From assembly GCA_036898135.1 (NCBI GenBank), contig CM072512.1, positions 11,957,312 to 12,021,311 of the forward strand: 64,000 nt of DNA, read 5' to 3'. A program made the position numbers and the translations under genes. This document shows positions 34,566 to 47,159 of the stretch, one piece after another (within the stretch, counting starts at the first letter, position 1; each line of letters starts with the position of its first letter). The notes under the pieces are model-generated. The model was not told the origin of the DNA, did no database searches, and worked only from the letters and a program-made list of their open reading frames with translations. This DNA is from Oncomelania hupensis (taxonomy: Eukaryota > Mollusca > Gastropoda > Littorinimorpha > Pomatiopsidae).

Positions 34566-37500
34566 ATGGAGACCATAGCCACCTTGGTAAAAGTTTCTCT
34601 TCCTAACTACTTGAAGGGTCTTCCAATTCCAAGTTCAATTGGAGGTTTCGCCCAACTTACAGGTGGGACAGCAATTTGACATTTTTTGTTGTTGTAATTG
34701 CTTCTGCTTTTGGATTTTTTTGCTAAATGTTTTCATAGATTCTAAGATTCAGATTGTGAAGTAACTCACTTCACCTCGCCCTTTGAGTTTGACTAGAACA
34801 GATTCTGAGAGTGAGAGTGAGAAAGTTGCTGTTAACATTTTGGAAGCGGACCAACAGTTTTCCCCCAGAGAAAATACCAAACGTAAAAGAGAAGAAATAA
34901 CTTGCAAGCGCTTGCAGTGTAGTCTTTACGGCTCTCACCTGCTATATTAAGACATTTTGAAGGTTTGTCTACAACTTGTACAACTACAAGGACAGATTAT
35001 TTGTTATTGCCAATATTGGTGATAAAGACGACGAGGTTTGTCAAAACGCTTCTTGACCTCAATAAACAAGTACAAATAATTTCTAATACAGTAGTAGATC
35101 TGGAAGTAGGTAGATACATAAACCTAGTAACATTTTCAGTTCACTCTTGAAAGGGAGGAGGGGAAGAGATCAATTTTATTTTTTATTCTTCCTGAATTAA
35201 ATGAGCGTAACCCCATTAAAAACTAAAGTAGTGAAGGCAACTGAAGTTATCTAAAGTATTTTCATTTCATGATTTATAACTTATAATCTTCTTAAATATA
35301 ATTATTATATAATTGAAATTGTGTTTCCACTGCCTTTTTGTTCAGATATTATTTGTTTTGCTAGGCTGCAAGTTTCAAGGGGGAGGGTGGAGGAGAGATG
35401 GGGGAGGGGGGGCAAATATTGGGTGTGTTGTTGTCAGGTGATGCCTGTCAAAGCTTATTAGGGACAGGTCATAGCACTCTCACTGTGACAAGCTCTGTCA
35501 CAGGCAGGGATGTGGAACTCGCATGTTTGCGGCTGGCTGTTATTGTTTTGGAATTGATCAGATGTTGTTGTTTTGTTGTTGTTGGTTGTGCATTTTAAGT
35601 AGTTGTTGTTTATTTTTATTTATTACTAAAAAAAAAATTATATTATACAAACAAACAAACATTTATAAACAAATATAGGTAATTTCATGTTTATTGTGTC
35701 AGTTTTATTTGTGGAAAATTAGAAATTATGAATATGTGTATGAAAACAGTGTGTTTCTTGTTTGTTGTTGCTTTAACAGTTCTTGAGTTAATATCTAAAC
35801 TGCAAAACTTTCATCATCATCTTTTTATGTCTTGACACAATTTTTCAACATGTGCACTCCACATTGGTGGTGGCTTAGTGATACTACTATCATTAGCAAG
35901 TGAGGTGTTTATTCTGATGTGCAGGTGGTGACTGGGTAGCTCTGGTACCGTTTGTGGGAACAGTGTCCATCATTGTGTACGTCACGGTGCTCGCCTTCAA
36001 GCCGCCTACAAAGCCTAAGGACATACCATGCAACCTCAAGATACAGAAGGAGAGTTCTAAGGTAGTATAAATTTAACTGAGCTGGCATATGATATATAAC
36101 TTATTATAAATTCTCTCAAAATGGCTAGCACGTACAGCAACCATTCAGGAGCAAGGAATAAAACAAGCCAAGGGAGGCAAGTTGATTTAAACATCAAGAA
36201 AAATAATTATTTTGCTCTCAAAGGTGGACACATGGTAGCACATGGAATTGAAAGCCACTATGTTGCACTTTTTGTCCACCTTTGAGAGCAGGATAATTCT
36301 AAATTACTGAGTTTACCTTTCCTCTGTTTAATTTCTTGACATTTGCCACTATGGATGAAGGGTAGAAAGCTATAAACCCAGTCTTGAGTGTCACAGTCTG
36401 TTGAGGCCTACTTACAGCCTATGCGTGATCGATCTCTGACACTCCACTAGCAAAAAGTTGTGGAGTTTTTCTTTCAATAGTCAGAGTATCCACAGCAGGC
36501 AAGCCTACCCGTAGGGAATTTCCGTATTTTTTCCGGAAATTTGAAAAACTTGGCAAGCGCTACGGAAAATACGGATACTTGTTTCACGGTCCGGAAATAC
36601 ATAAAAACAACATTGGGAAAAAAATCAAACTCGTTGGCCTGTGGTAATGCACTGCGTGACATTTTTCCCGAAGACAGCCGTACCCGGTTTAATGCCGCAA
36701 TACGCAGTCACAGTAGAGACACGTGGTATCGAAGTTTCCGGTTGAGGCACCGAAGTTTGCCGAACCAGTTTTTGCACAGTCGCAGTGAAGATCGGTGCTC
36801 GTGAGTCAGAATTCAAAACATGGTGTCCAAACAAATGGCTAATCAAAGTGATTGTGGATCTGAATCTTCAAAGAAACCGCGCAAGGGGCAGACATATCTT
36901 GCCTCGTATTCAAAAAAGTGTCCTTTCATTATTCGCGGCAGCACTGACTCAAAAGTACGATTTGTGCCAACCATTTTGGCATCTACGCCTTTGGTATGAA
37001 CGACATCAAGCGGCACGCGGAAGGCCCACAGCATATTAAGAATTACGAGGCTTTGGAGAAGAAAAATAAAATTGTGGCAGCAAATCAATCTATCACTGGA
37101 TTCTTCGCATAATATCAAAAAGGATGAGTGCAAAAACAATAGGTAGTAAAAGTAAATACGGAAATCGTAATAGTAATACAGTGGAACCTCCGGTATCCGT
37201 CTCTCTGGTATACGACTCCCTCTGTTATGTGACCTGAAAACTTCTGACGGATTCACTTCCAATAATAAATGACCTCTGGTATGCGACAACCTCGTTTATG
37301 CGACCAGCGACCGTGTCTTAAGCCATTTATACGACCGTCTTAGGCAATTTAAAAGAGATATCAGTTAATTCTGTACCTTTCGTTTTTTCTCTCATGTTAG
37401 TGTACGCCTGCTGTAGTCTGCTATTTGTGGTTCGCAAGTAAGGGACATTACTCGCCTACACTGGCTGTCAAAATGGCCTCGCGCAAGAGGAAAATTTTGA

Positions 37501-40500
37501 GTTTGGCAGAGAGAATGAAAGTGATTGAAAGAAGTGAAAATGGGGAGAGTTGTTTGTCTATTGCAAGAAGTTTAAACGTTGGGAAGACCCAAATTTAGCT
37601 CATCATAAAGGATAAGGAATTTGTGAAAACTACGATGGGAGAGTGGAGAAAGTGGCGAAAGGAAAACATCGAAACTGAGAGCTTCTGCACTGACAAACTT
37701 AGAAAGGACCTGATTAATCGAAAACATTCTTCAATTTCAAAGATTTTCCCTGTTCAAAATGTCTGAAGACCCGACTGTTTTCTATTTTTTAAATTGTGAC
37801 TAAAAGACAAAGCTAAAAATGAAACATGTTTTACAGTTTTCTTTGTCAGAGAATACATGCTGGCGAGTGTGAAAATTATGACTACACACCCCTCCGAGCC
37901 TGACCCTCCCCTCCCCCCCCCCCACCCCTTGTTTCCGGTATAAGTCAGACCACCTCTATTATAAGACCGTTTTTTCTCAGATTTTGGATGGTCGTATACC
38001 GGAGGTTCCACTGTACTGAAATTTTAAAAAGCTAATACGGAAACTTCAAATTGAGGGTAGGCATGCCTGCCACAGTATCCTGAAGAAGAAGAAGAAGTAT
38101 CCAGGTGGTCTGTTGAGTGGAAAATGCCTATTCAGTGCATTTAAATTAATAAAAGCTTGCAATGTTAGTGGTTATAGCTGGCATTTGGCACCGAAATCAT
38201 TTGAAAAACTACACTAACCGTGTCCGTTTCTAACATAAGCGTCATTGAGTACACACCACTTTCAAGGTGAGATGACCTGAGTTGGTTAGTTTAATTTATA
38301 TTTTTTTATTTTTTAAAAACAGAACAGAAACTTGAGAAAGCAACTATAATTCAAGGGTCCTCAATGTAGATTTTTTTTTTCTACAATGTTATATAAATTT
38401 AGCAATTACTGGAGTTTTGCTGATGCGCACAAATGTCCAAATAGCCTTCAGAAGTTAAAGGCATGCACTGATGCAGTGCGCTTGTTTACTGTTATTAAAG
38501 CGTATTCCTCCTTTGGATGAGAGCATACAGCGTTGTGGCCAAGTGGGCTAAGGCGGGACTAACTTGCCTTGTCCACAGGCCAGAAACCAATGGCGCCTGA
38601 CAGGTGTGGGTTCGATCCTGCATCGGGGCGTTATGTTTCTCCGAATATTATTTACTTTCGACTCGGGCAACGTCTCGGGGGTTTTCTCCGGGTACTCCGG
38701 TTTGCTCCCCCAGCAAAATTTCAAAAAAAAAAATTCAAAAATTTAAAGAATTTCTAAATTTCAAAAATCACAACTAATGTTAGGTAGGTTGGGTTTGGGC
38801 ACGCCGCAGGCTGCGACTACGCCTTCCACAGGGGAGGCGACCCAGAATTTCCCGATAAAAAGGGACAATAAAGCATTAAAAAATCTACACCGAGGCCTTA
38901 TCTGTGCATGCACGCATTCCATCGCTCATGTCCTAGGCGGGTGAGTGTCGGCTACACAAATACACAGATCCAGCAAGCGCTTTTGTCCTTTTACCCCCTA
39001 TCGCGGGTTTTCTCCGGGTACTCCGGTTTGCTCCCCCAGCAAAATTTCAAAATTCACAAATAATGTTAGGTAGGTTGGGTTTGGACGCGCCACAGGCTGC
39101 GACTACGCCTTGGCGGCCCAGAGTTTCCCAATAGAAAGGGAAAATAAGGTGGAACAAAAAACAAACAAACACAAAAAAAAGCCGGTTGCCAAGAATTGTG
39201 CTCAGTTGTCTTGGCGTCAAACTATGTGTCCAAAGGCCCCCAGTGGGCTTCTCGGGCGGATTGAGTTAAATCCTGTATTGGCCAGCGCCTTTAGCAGCTG
39301 TTAAGCTGGAGAAAGAGCTGTATAAGAGTGATTAAATAAAGAAAGAAATAGATCTGTATGAATTTTCTATAGAAGAGCGTACATGTGTATGACTTGTGTG
39401 TAGGTGGTCAATATGGTGGATATTGAGGACCTGGGTGACAAGATCTCCTACTGCCGATGCTGGCGTTCTAAGAAGGTCAGAATCAAGTGTGAATCTGTGG
39501 AGGTGGTGGCCGTTGTAGCCATCACCTCATCATCATCAACCATCATTAGCATCATCGTCATCATCATGGTTGTCATCATCATCAATCATCATTAATCATC
39601 AATCATCATCATCATCATCATACTTCTTTATTGTAACTGTCTACAGTATTATAATCTAGATCTGTCATTAATATAATTTGCTTCATCTCCTTGCCTGCTT
39701 GTGTGTGTGTGTGTGTGTTTAAATGGATCAGGATTATTTGCATTGTGTTATTTCAGCTTATTATTTTATTTTACCTTGCAAGTTTTACTTTGAGAGAAAT
39801 TATATGATTATACCCAACGTCCTAACCGCTTGACTGCTTATGATAAGTCGTCGTACAATAGTGTGACAAAAAATACCTATGCCGTGTTTTCTCATCACCT
39901 CCATTGTGACATGTTTTTTTAACTTGATACAGTAAAACTGTGTTCACACGATTGAAAAGCTCGGAACAGTAAAACTGTGTTCACCGTTTTTTTCTTTTCT
40001 TCTGGGCACGCATTTTTATGTTAAATATTGGGAGTTCCATAAGGAGCATGTGAGTCATGTGGGCTTTGCCCTTCCAGTTCCAAATAGCACATTTGTGTAG
40101 AAAATGTAATTACCTTTCAGAAATGTAAGTGTCACCCAGTTATTTCTAATGCTGTTCATGCTAGAACTTTCTGATACATTTTCAAAGAGGTCAAGCCAAC
40201 TTTCTACACTTCTTTTGAAGTCCATACATTGCTCTTTCAGATGACAGACTCTGGGCTTTTATTGCTTTGATAACAAATTTATTATTATAATTAAAAAGAG
40301 TACCTAGATCTCCGTATTCTCAAACGATTTTAACTATGTCTCTCTTACATTTAAAAATTGGCCAGCGTCTAATTTTACACCCGAGATAATACCATAACTT
40401 TTGTTTTTGCAATATTTATGCAAAGACCCAATTTATTTCAGTATAAATTGAAAGCATCCAAGGTTTGTTGCATGCGTACTCAGTCTGTTTCCATAAACAG

Positions 40501-42593
40501 TAGCACATCTGATCCTTTTCTGCTGCGCCATGGCGTGCCCCAAGGGTCCGTATTGGGTCCTGTATTGTTTGTTTTATACACCTCGCCTCTCGCTGATGTC
40601 ATGGCTGTCCACTCAGTTCTTCATCATTCCTATGAAGATGATACCCAGCTACAGAAGTCTGCCGATCCTAAAAGTTTTGACACTCTGGTGCGCTCAATGC
40701 AATAATGTATCCTGGGCGTTAAATCCTGGATGGCATTTAACTCTATTCTGCCTGAGCGTGCAGCAGCTAAGCATCACTGCTGGCCTGAGCCTGCAGGGCC
40801 AGACTGTTGTGAAAACAACTAGTTGTACAAAATCGGCTCTTGCCTACCTCAGTGCAGGCTTATTGATATGAAATTTGGCATACTTATAGAAAACTAATTT
40901 CTTTACAAAACTATATAAATTTTATGTTTGTTTAATAATAAAAACTGAAAACATTCCTAAATGAAAGCCTCTTTCGCATTTTTTTTCTTGAATTTTCACA
41001 ATAACATTGAAAAAAAGCATTTATGTAATTTTTTTTTAGCTATTTAGGTAAACAATTAAAGTATTTAAATATTTCTTTTGGTAAATTTCCACAAAATATT
41101 ATAGCAGCTCAACACAAAAATAGCAGAGAGAGAGAAAGATCTTGATAGTCCTAGATTTTTCGTCATTTAAAAATCAAATTGCACGCCAAATTCGCATCAG
41201 AACAAGAAAATTTGACCTGGCGGAAGTGACCGTATGTTTTATTAACATGGGAGATAACCGTGCTTTCAATATATTTTTGCAATGCGGAGTTTTCTTGCTT
41301 GGACCGTATGCAAGTGTGGGATACTGGAATACCTGCCTCCCGACAGGTAGAGATGCATGGCGGCTACTGGAAAACTTGCTTCCCGGCGCGGAAGAGTTAA
41401 CAAGCTAAAACTAAATGACGAAAAAACTGAAGTCATGGTTGTCTCTTCTCCACGCATGTCTTCCTCCATTCAACTCCCAGAGTACATTACCATAGGCAAT
41501 GCTATTGTCCCTTTCTCTGATACAGTAAAGAACCTAGGCGTCACCCTAGACTCCCACCTTACTATGCATGCACAGGTACTGAGCATCATTCGTGCTGTCA
41601 ACTTTGAACTCCGCCGTATTGGTTCGATTCGGCACTATCTGTCTGAGCAAGCTGCAAAGACTCTTGTCTCTGCGTTCATATTGTCTCGTCTGGACTATTG
41701 TAATGCCTTGCTGCATGGCTGTCCCCAGTACCTCCTTATCAGGTTACAGAAACTGCAGAATAATGCTGCCCGCCTAATCCTGAGAATCCGCAAGTCTGAG
41801 CACATTTCCCCCCACCTTCAAGCACTTCACTGGCTTCCTATAGAGACACGCATCAAATACAAAATCGCATGCCTTACTTTTGGTGCATTTACACAAACGG
41901 GACCCGCATACCTCACAGATATGATTCAGACATACACACCATCCAGAACACTCCGCTCCTCAGCAGACACCTCCATTCTTTCCACCCCTAGAGTTAACAC
42001 TAAATCCTTTGGTGAACGCTCTTTTACCGTTGCTGCTCTTCTCGTCTGGAACTCTCTCCCTGCCAGTCTTCGTCACTCTCCCTCCCCTGACTCTTTCCGC
42101 ACAGGCCTAAAAACTCATTTTTCCCACTTGCATACACATAAACATTCCTCCCCCTCCCCCCGCACACTTCCACCCCTCATGTCCGTGCCTGCATCTCAGT
42201 GACTTACTTTGCCCGCGAGTATGCCCTGCTTGTGTTTTGTCATGTATGTTGCTGATTATTTACGTGTGATATGCTAATTGTTTGTATGGTTTAATTGTTA
42301 TTGTTGTTTAATTGTCTTGCTCTGATTATGTTGTACTATGATTTGCTTGTATGTTTAGTGTTTTTGTCTTTATGACCCTGTTGTTTGTATTGCCGTGGTT
42401 TAACTGTGTGCTTGTATATCCTTTCGCGCTTTGTATGTATGGCTATGTTGTTGAGGTCTTGCTTGGTATGCTTTGCTTGTTTGCTGATGTTGTTTTTAAA
42501 TATTGTGCTTTCTATGTGTAGCATGTTTGTGTAAATGGCTGTTATTGTAAAGCGCGTCGAGCATTTATATGAAAACGCGCTATATTAAATATA

Positions 42594-42637
<44 letters not shown>

Positions 42638-43067
42638 CTTGAGTGTTTCAGACAGAATGACAGTATCATCCTCACACAGCAACAAGAACAAATGAAAGCA
42701 CTGCTCAATGTTCGAAAATTTGAAATTTCTTGCCAAGTTTCGCGGCAACATTTTAGATCATTCAAAAATAATACAGGTGATAAGATTTCCCCTTGTCCCA
42801 CTCGAGAATTACATTTTTTAAAAGGCAGACAACCCATTTGAGTCCTGATGCAAGGTTTAGCATTTTTGGTAGATGTCTTTTATTACAGTTAACACTTTTC
42901 CTGAGATACCACTGTTTAATAATTAATCTCAAAGCACATTTCTCTGTACATTATTAAATGTGATGTTTCAGTTTCCTTTGTGTGATGGCTCCCATAGCAA
43001 ACACAACGAAGATACTGGGGACAACGTGGGACCTCTGGTGCTGCGTCGCAAGGAAGCCGCTAAGTGA
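34566..43067 (+). CDS. CISD2: CDGSH iron-sulfur domain protein 2 (NAF-1/Miner1), four exons
   Basis: CISD2 is an ER and ER-mitochondria-contact membrane protein that carries a redox-active [2Fe-2S] cluster and affects calcium balance and autophagy. Exons by splice signal and phase: 34566-34662, 35925-36061, 39404-39475, 42972-43067, giving 133 residues (human 135). The N-terminal segment is [15 protein letters not shown]. One membrane span is at about residues 36-58 ([16 protein letters not shown]). The cytosolic domain follows ([14 protein letters not shown]). The cluster ligands are Cys95, Cys97, Cys106 and His110 in [17 protein letters not shown], and the end is [17 protein letters not shown]. 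The spacing is exact for the family. The N-terminal proline-rich segment and LKIQKE favour CISD2 over CISD1. It is divergent from GHITM. The introns carry transposons. Confidence 0.95.
36496..38069 (+). mobile_element. TIR DNA transposon with zinc-finger ORF remnant, host of a Tigger
   Basis: The termini CAGGCAAGCCTACCC (36496-36510) and GGGTAGGCATGCCTG (38055-38069) are inverted copies. The direct repeat CCACAG lies outside both ends. Inside, broken frames give [21 protein letters not shown] and, shifted, [15 protein letters not shown]...SITGFFA. That RH-x4-H pattern with a downstream FF is typical of zinc fingers at the start of some transposon proteins. The superfamily is undecided (hAT-like termini, but a 6-bp and not 8-bp duplication). 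It lies in CISD2 intron 2. Confidence 0.6.
37179..38013 (+). mobile_element. Tigger/pogo-like element, copy A, nested
   Basis: The termini CAGTGGAACCTCCGGTAT and its inverse ATACCGGAGGTTCCACTG are flanked by TA at 37177-37178 and 38014-38015. The ATG at 37473 opens a transposase N terminus: [19 protein letters not shown], then [12 protein letters not shown] (CENP-B/pogo helix-turn-helix). A stop follows at codon 43, then in-frame [14 protein letters not shown]. Only the DNA-binding part remains. Confidence 0.87.
38533..38882 (+). mobile_element. tRNA-derived SINE with GGTAGG-type body, copy 1
   Basis: A box TGGCCAAGTGG (38536-38546) and B box GGTTCGATCCT (38609-38619). The body has TTTTCTCCGGGTACTCCGG and GGTAGGTTGGGTTTGGGC, ending in GGGACAATAAAGC. 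The same family lies at 39005-39150, 45040-45112 and 47160-47478. Confidence 0.8.
39005..39150 (+). mobile_element. Headless fragment of the 38533 SINE
   Basis: It repeats the body from GGTTTTCTCCGGGTACTCC to AGGGAAAATAAGG without the tRNA-like head. Confidence 0.75.
39528..39622. repeat. CAT-rich run after CISD2 exon 3
   Basis: Imperfect CAT/CATTA units begin about 50 bp after the exon 3 donor. Confidence 0.85.
40455..42590 (+). mobile_element. LINE-C: L2/CR1-like LINE, 5'-truncated, with internal insertion
   Basis: RT part 1 (40455-40740): [17 protein letters not shown], then HSYEDDTQL in place of the usual YADDTQL. RT part 2 (41401-42202): one open frame with [72 protein letters not shown] family blocks (seen as [14 protein letters not shown]) and a stop at 42202. 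The 3' untranslated region ends in GCGCGTCGAGCATTTATATG...GCGCTATATTAAATA and then (ATT)n. It is strongly L2/CR1-like and lies in CISD2 intron 3. Confidence 0.9.
40741..41396. mobile_element. 656-bp insertion with TTAA target duplication inside LINE-C
   Basis: TTAA at 40737-40740 and 41397-41400 bracket a segment unrelated to LINE-C. The interrupted LINE reading frame is continuous and family-typical if the segment plus one TTAA are set aside. The termini are only weakly inverted (CTCT / AGAG). No ORF of known type was seen. Confidence 0.65.
42591..42635. repeat. (ATT)n at the LINE-C 3' end
   Basis: About 45 bp of ATT directly continue the LINE tail. Confidence 0.95.
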
Positions 43068-43379
43068 TTGCCTCCCTTGACATAGGGTTGTCTTCCTGGT
43101 TTCGCTACCCTTCAGTCGCTGTATCCAGACTCTTATTACTTTTCGTAGTCTTATGTTTTATTCAACCGCTTTTTTTTTCTTGTGTGTGTACTATGCGTTA
43201 AATGCCACTTGTATTAGTGATAATTCTGCAATATTTGCTGCTTGATTATTGTTAGTGATTTTTGTTGTTGTGAATGTAGGTTTTGTTTCTTTGTTTCTTT
43301 CTTGTATGCAAAACAGTGTGAGGCATTAGGGAAAAAAAAAACAACCTGTTGCACAAGTTCTGAGTAAAGTAACAACTAA

Positions 43380-43556
43380 AATGCCTGTTTCCTCTAAACA
43401 GGAGACCTTGACTCTTGCTGAGTGCCAGATATTTCAATCATAGGCAGGCTGTGTGTAGGCCGCATGCCCTCTGACACTGACATTGGGCTCAGCTTTGCTT
43501 TCGTGCCTACTGCCTCTAAAATCTTATTTGCAGCCCGATGGTGTCAAATGGACTAT
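43380..43556. repeat. Dispersed repeat R43, copy 1
   Basis: It matches 53395-53575 by eye (CTTGACTCTTGCTGAG / CTTGACGCTAGCTGAG; CTGTGTGTAGGCC / CTATGTGTAGGCC; GCAGCCCGAT / ACAGCCCGAT). It lies in the region that may be CISD2 3' untranslated. The family is unknown. Confidence 0.6.
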
Positions 43557-45035
43557 TCTACCATAAATGGCAATGCTTTGCAACAAATGATTGTGGTTTG
43601 TTTTGCTGTGTTGAGTCTGTTAACACTTCTCTGTATGTAATTTTGAATTTTTGTTGTTGATTTGTAATGCAGGGGAACGATAATATTAAAATAATTATAT
43701 ATTTTGCCACAGGCTGACATTGTACTCTTTCTTTCAACTTTTCTGAAAGCACGTTTTTGCTTGCTGTAGTGAGTAAACCTTTATTTAGTTTTTCATCTTT
43801 TAGTTTTACACTCTTGGTTTTGTTGTTTCATGTCAAAAACCCCCCATCAATCTATGGTTTGTGTTTTTGTCTTGTAGACATTGTTTTTTATTCTAGCGAG
43901 TTTTGTACGACACAAATAACAAGCATTCCACTGGAGAGTTTTACGGTTTATTTGCAACTTTAATTTATTTTGGTGGTGAACGTTGCTGGAGATTTTCAGT
44001 GTTCAAATTCTCCTCCCTCCTTCCCCCCCCCCCTCTCCCATTTTCCTCTGTTCTACTCCTCCCAACACCCACTCACATTTTTTGTGCTAACAACCGGTTT
44101 CCAGAAAGCTTTTTTTTTTTTCGTTTTCATTTTTGATATAGCATTGAGAGATTTATCATTTGTTGTATGAATTAAAATGGAGCGTGTTCACATTGTGTGA
44201 TAAATAGTGACACAGCTTTTTTCAATCCCTACACCCACTTGTAATGAGATAAAGACGTGTTACACTGTGTGTGTGAAAATGATTACACACAGTTGTGCTG
44301 TTGTTTCAAGTTTCTGTGATCTGTTAACAAAAGGCTCTATTTACACGAAAAAATAGTAATTGGAAAGGCACATGCAGAGTTTTTAATGTCAAAGAATTTT
44401 GTGATTGAACGGATTCTGTCGATTGAAATCTGTAGTGAAGAATGATTCTTCAAGGGACGCAATAACGCGACGAATGCTTATGATAAAGGTTGCCTCCCTT
44501 AGACTGTAAAGCGAGAGAGCGTGTAGGGTGGAATATTTGTTAAAATCTGGATAGTTTTCGGTTTTGAGTGTGCATGTGTTTATTTTGTTATTTTGACTTG
44601 CGTAGCACACTCGCCTGCTGTTTGTAGAAATAGCATTAATGATCAATAGTGCAAGCCCTGTATATAATTCATGTTTGATGTGATGTCATCTTGTTTTAGG
44701 ACGTAGGCTTTGTGATCACATTTGAGTTCCAACTATTATCAAAAATTAGTATAGTTTTTGGTTTTAATAAGGATACTTTCAAAACAGTGTTTGTTACCAT
44801 GTTCTGGAGATCCGATCAGTTTTTACACACGAAAAATGAAAATAAATTTCTGCAGTAGCACATGCATGAAGCATCCGTCTTGGAGTTTAAAGCATCCAAA
44901 CACCTGTTGTTGGAAAATCAATTAAAATTATTGTTTGTGGAATTTCATTGAAGACGGCTGTTTGATTTGCGTGTGTGTGATATTTCACTCGTTTTATTTT
45001 AAATATGTTAAGACTTCCGACACCTTACCTGTCCC
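43557..45035. other. No gene seen; possible CISD2 3' untranslated region
   Basis: T-rich sequence with a plus-strand AATAAA at 44841-44846 that could end a long CISD2 transcript. Otherwise nothing supported. Confidence 0.4.
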
Positions 45036-45039
45036 TTTC

Positions 45040-45112
45040 CATCAGGAAATTCTGGGCCGCCCCCATCGGGGTAGGCTCGGTCGCAACCTGTGGCACGCCC
45101 AAACCCTATATT
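45040..45112 (-). mobile_element. Tail fragment of the 38533 SINE
   Basis: GTCCCTTTCCATCAGGAAATTC and GGCACGCCCAAACCC match the inverse of the SINE 3' part. Confidence 0.65.
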
Positions 45113-45305
45113 GAAACTTGATTACAGTTGTGAACTTGTAATAATACATGTATGCTGTAGTTTGTATGAATTTTAGCAGAAATTATTCAAAAGGCGTTTT
45201 GAAAATGAATACTTAAAAAGTATGCCTGATGCTATTAAAATTAGTGTGATTATGTATGAAACAAGGTGTTTAATTATTCTATTTATTTGTCTGAATGAGA
45301 TGGTG

Positions 45306-45424
45306 TACACACACACACACACACACACACACGTGTGGGGACACACATGTACAGAGATAGGAAAAGGTATCAGTACACGCATAAGACCCACACTCAAGCA
45401 CCCATTGACACACACACACACATA
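45306..45424. repeat. (AC)n-rich stretch
   Basis: A perfect AC run at 45307-45333 and shorter runs to 45422. Confidence 0.9.
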
Positions 45425-47158
45425 ATTAGATGCAAAAGAAATGTATCAGTCTTCTGTTTGACTTCTATGTCAAATAACAAATTTATTAATGCTTGGCGCA
45501 AAACAATTGCATCACATTATCAGACAACTGCTCCGTAAGAAAAAAAAAAAAATTCAAGATCAGCAAAGCGTTGGCCGTTTTTATGATCAGTCAGTTCTTG
45601 CATATCCCAGATTTTAACCACAAAATAGCTTCCGTAACGTTAGCACATATACGCTTTATAATTTTACAATGATGTAATATGGTAACGAGTAATGGGGGGC
45701 ACATCGACATTGCTACATACTAAAATCCAATTGTTCCACAAACACATACACGTGATAATTATCACTAGCACATCAAATGATAGCACACATCAAACGTGAT
45801 CGGGTGTGCCATCACAATGCTCACTTCATGTTTACCTGCGTTATACCAGACTATGGCATCATGATCAATCGTCACAGCAGACTATTGTCCTCATGATCAA
45901 TCATCACAATCATACAGTGAAATCCCAACCACACCATATTACATCAAATACACATATCTTTCTGCGTTGGTATCAGAAGCACACCAAAATGTCAGCACAC
46001 TTGCACATCGTGGTATCGCAGGCACATCAAATACCATGAAACATACGAATTATAAATCACAATCATACAATGTAACGACACGCACGCACGTATACATTAT
46101 GGAATCACAAACATACCTCGCGACCACAAGAGTACTACTCTAGTTCGGTGCTTGTAGCGGTTCTTCTGTAGCAAAGAGGTAGGTAGAACACACCCTTACG
46201 TAAGTCTATATGTTTCCCACCTACCAATTTTACCATAGAAAACTAACAACATGCACCTAGCTTGTACATGTAATGCGGGGCCTTTCTTCATAACACCAAC
46301 TCTTTAACAAAAATGCAATGCTCCGCGATATTAGCACAAGGACTATAAGGACAACGATGTTTATTTAACATCAGTATTTCCACACAAAAAAGCACAATAT
46401 GTACAGTATTACCATAAGCACTGTGATATACCTCGGTCTGTTTTCTATACACGTACAGAGACTTGAGATTAGATGAGACATCTTGATCCCTCATTCTCAA
46501 GTGAGAGGGAGACGGCCTCGTCTAGTCTAAGCTACGCTGCACGTTTTCTAACATTCACATGAGTGATACACAGCACAGCTGAATCTGTAGGTCTCATTAG
46601 CCCTTGATGCACTGTGTGCAAAAATGATTGTTAAACTGACGAGTGGAAAATTGGTTAAAATGGCAACACTACTACACAACAGCTAGAGTTTAAAGAGTAC
46701 TAGCTACCTTCCTGCTCTTGTCCCCTATACGCACTGTGTCCGGGGACGTTACTCTAACCACTGAAACTAACAACTTCGTGCTTTACTTGAATGTGTTTGA
46801 CACAAACCTGCAGTTGTCTCCCTTGTTCAACTCGCCCACAGTCACCTTGTTCACAACCACCCAAAAACTACAAGCCTAATTATTTCTGGCCATGGACGCT
46901 CTTTCAAAAAGTTAGGCTTCTTCGCATTTCCGTTGCCGACCAGTCCAATTGTGGATACGTTTTTTCGCATGTTTTTTCCCCCGAGGATTTCATTCAGGCG
47001 TCTTCTGATGCTTTGGAAAATCAGCCCGCGCCGGCTGATACAGTAATCAGTCGATAACACAGAGCAAAATTGCCATCTGTATTTATGTTGACAATCCACA
47101 AGTGCAAGCCACTGGCAGTTATGTAGAAAAGGGGAGATAGCTCTTTGTGGTCTTGTTT
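45425..47158. other. No gene seen
   Basis: AT-rich with scattered ACACATCA-type short repeats at 45760-46110. No recognisable ORF or RNA gene. Confidence 0.55.
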
Positions 47159-47159
47159 T

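Noticed and set aside
38536..38619. Possible tRNA-Leu or tRNA-Ser gene
   Set aside because: The box spacing is too long for an ordinary tRNA and the same head plus body recurs at 47160-47478. Called a SINE.
34566..43067. CISD1 (mitoNEET) or CISD3 as the identity of the CDGSH gene
   Set aside because: CISD3 has two CDGSH motifs, and CISD1 is shorter and lacks the N-terminal proline-containing segment seen here. The CWRSK and LKIQKE context fits CISD2 better.
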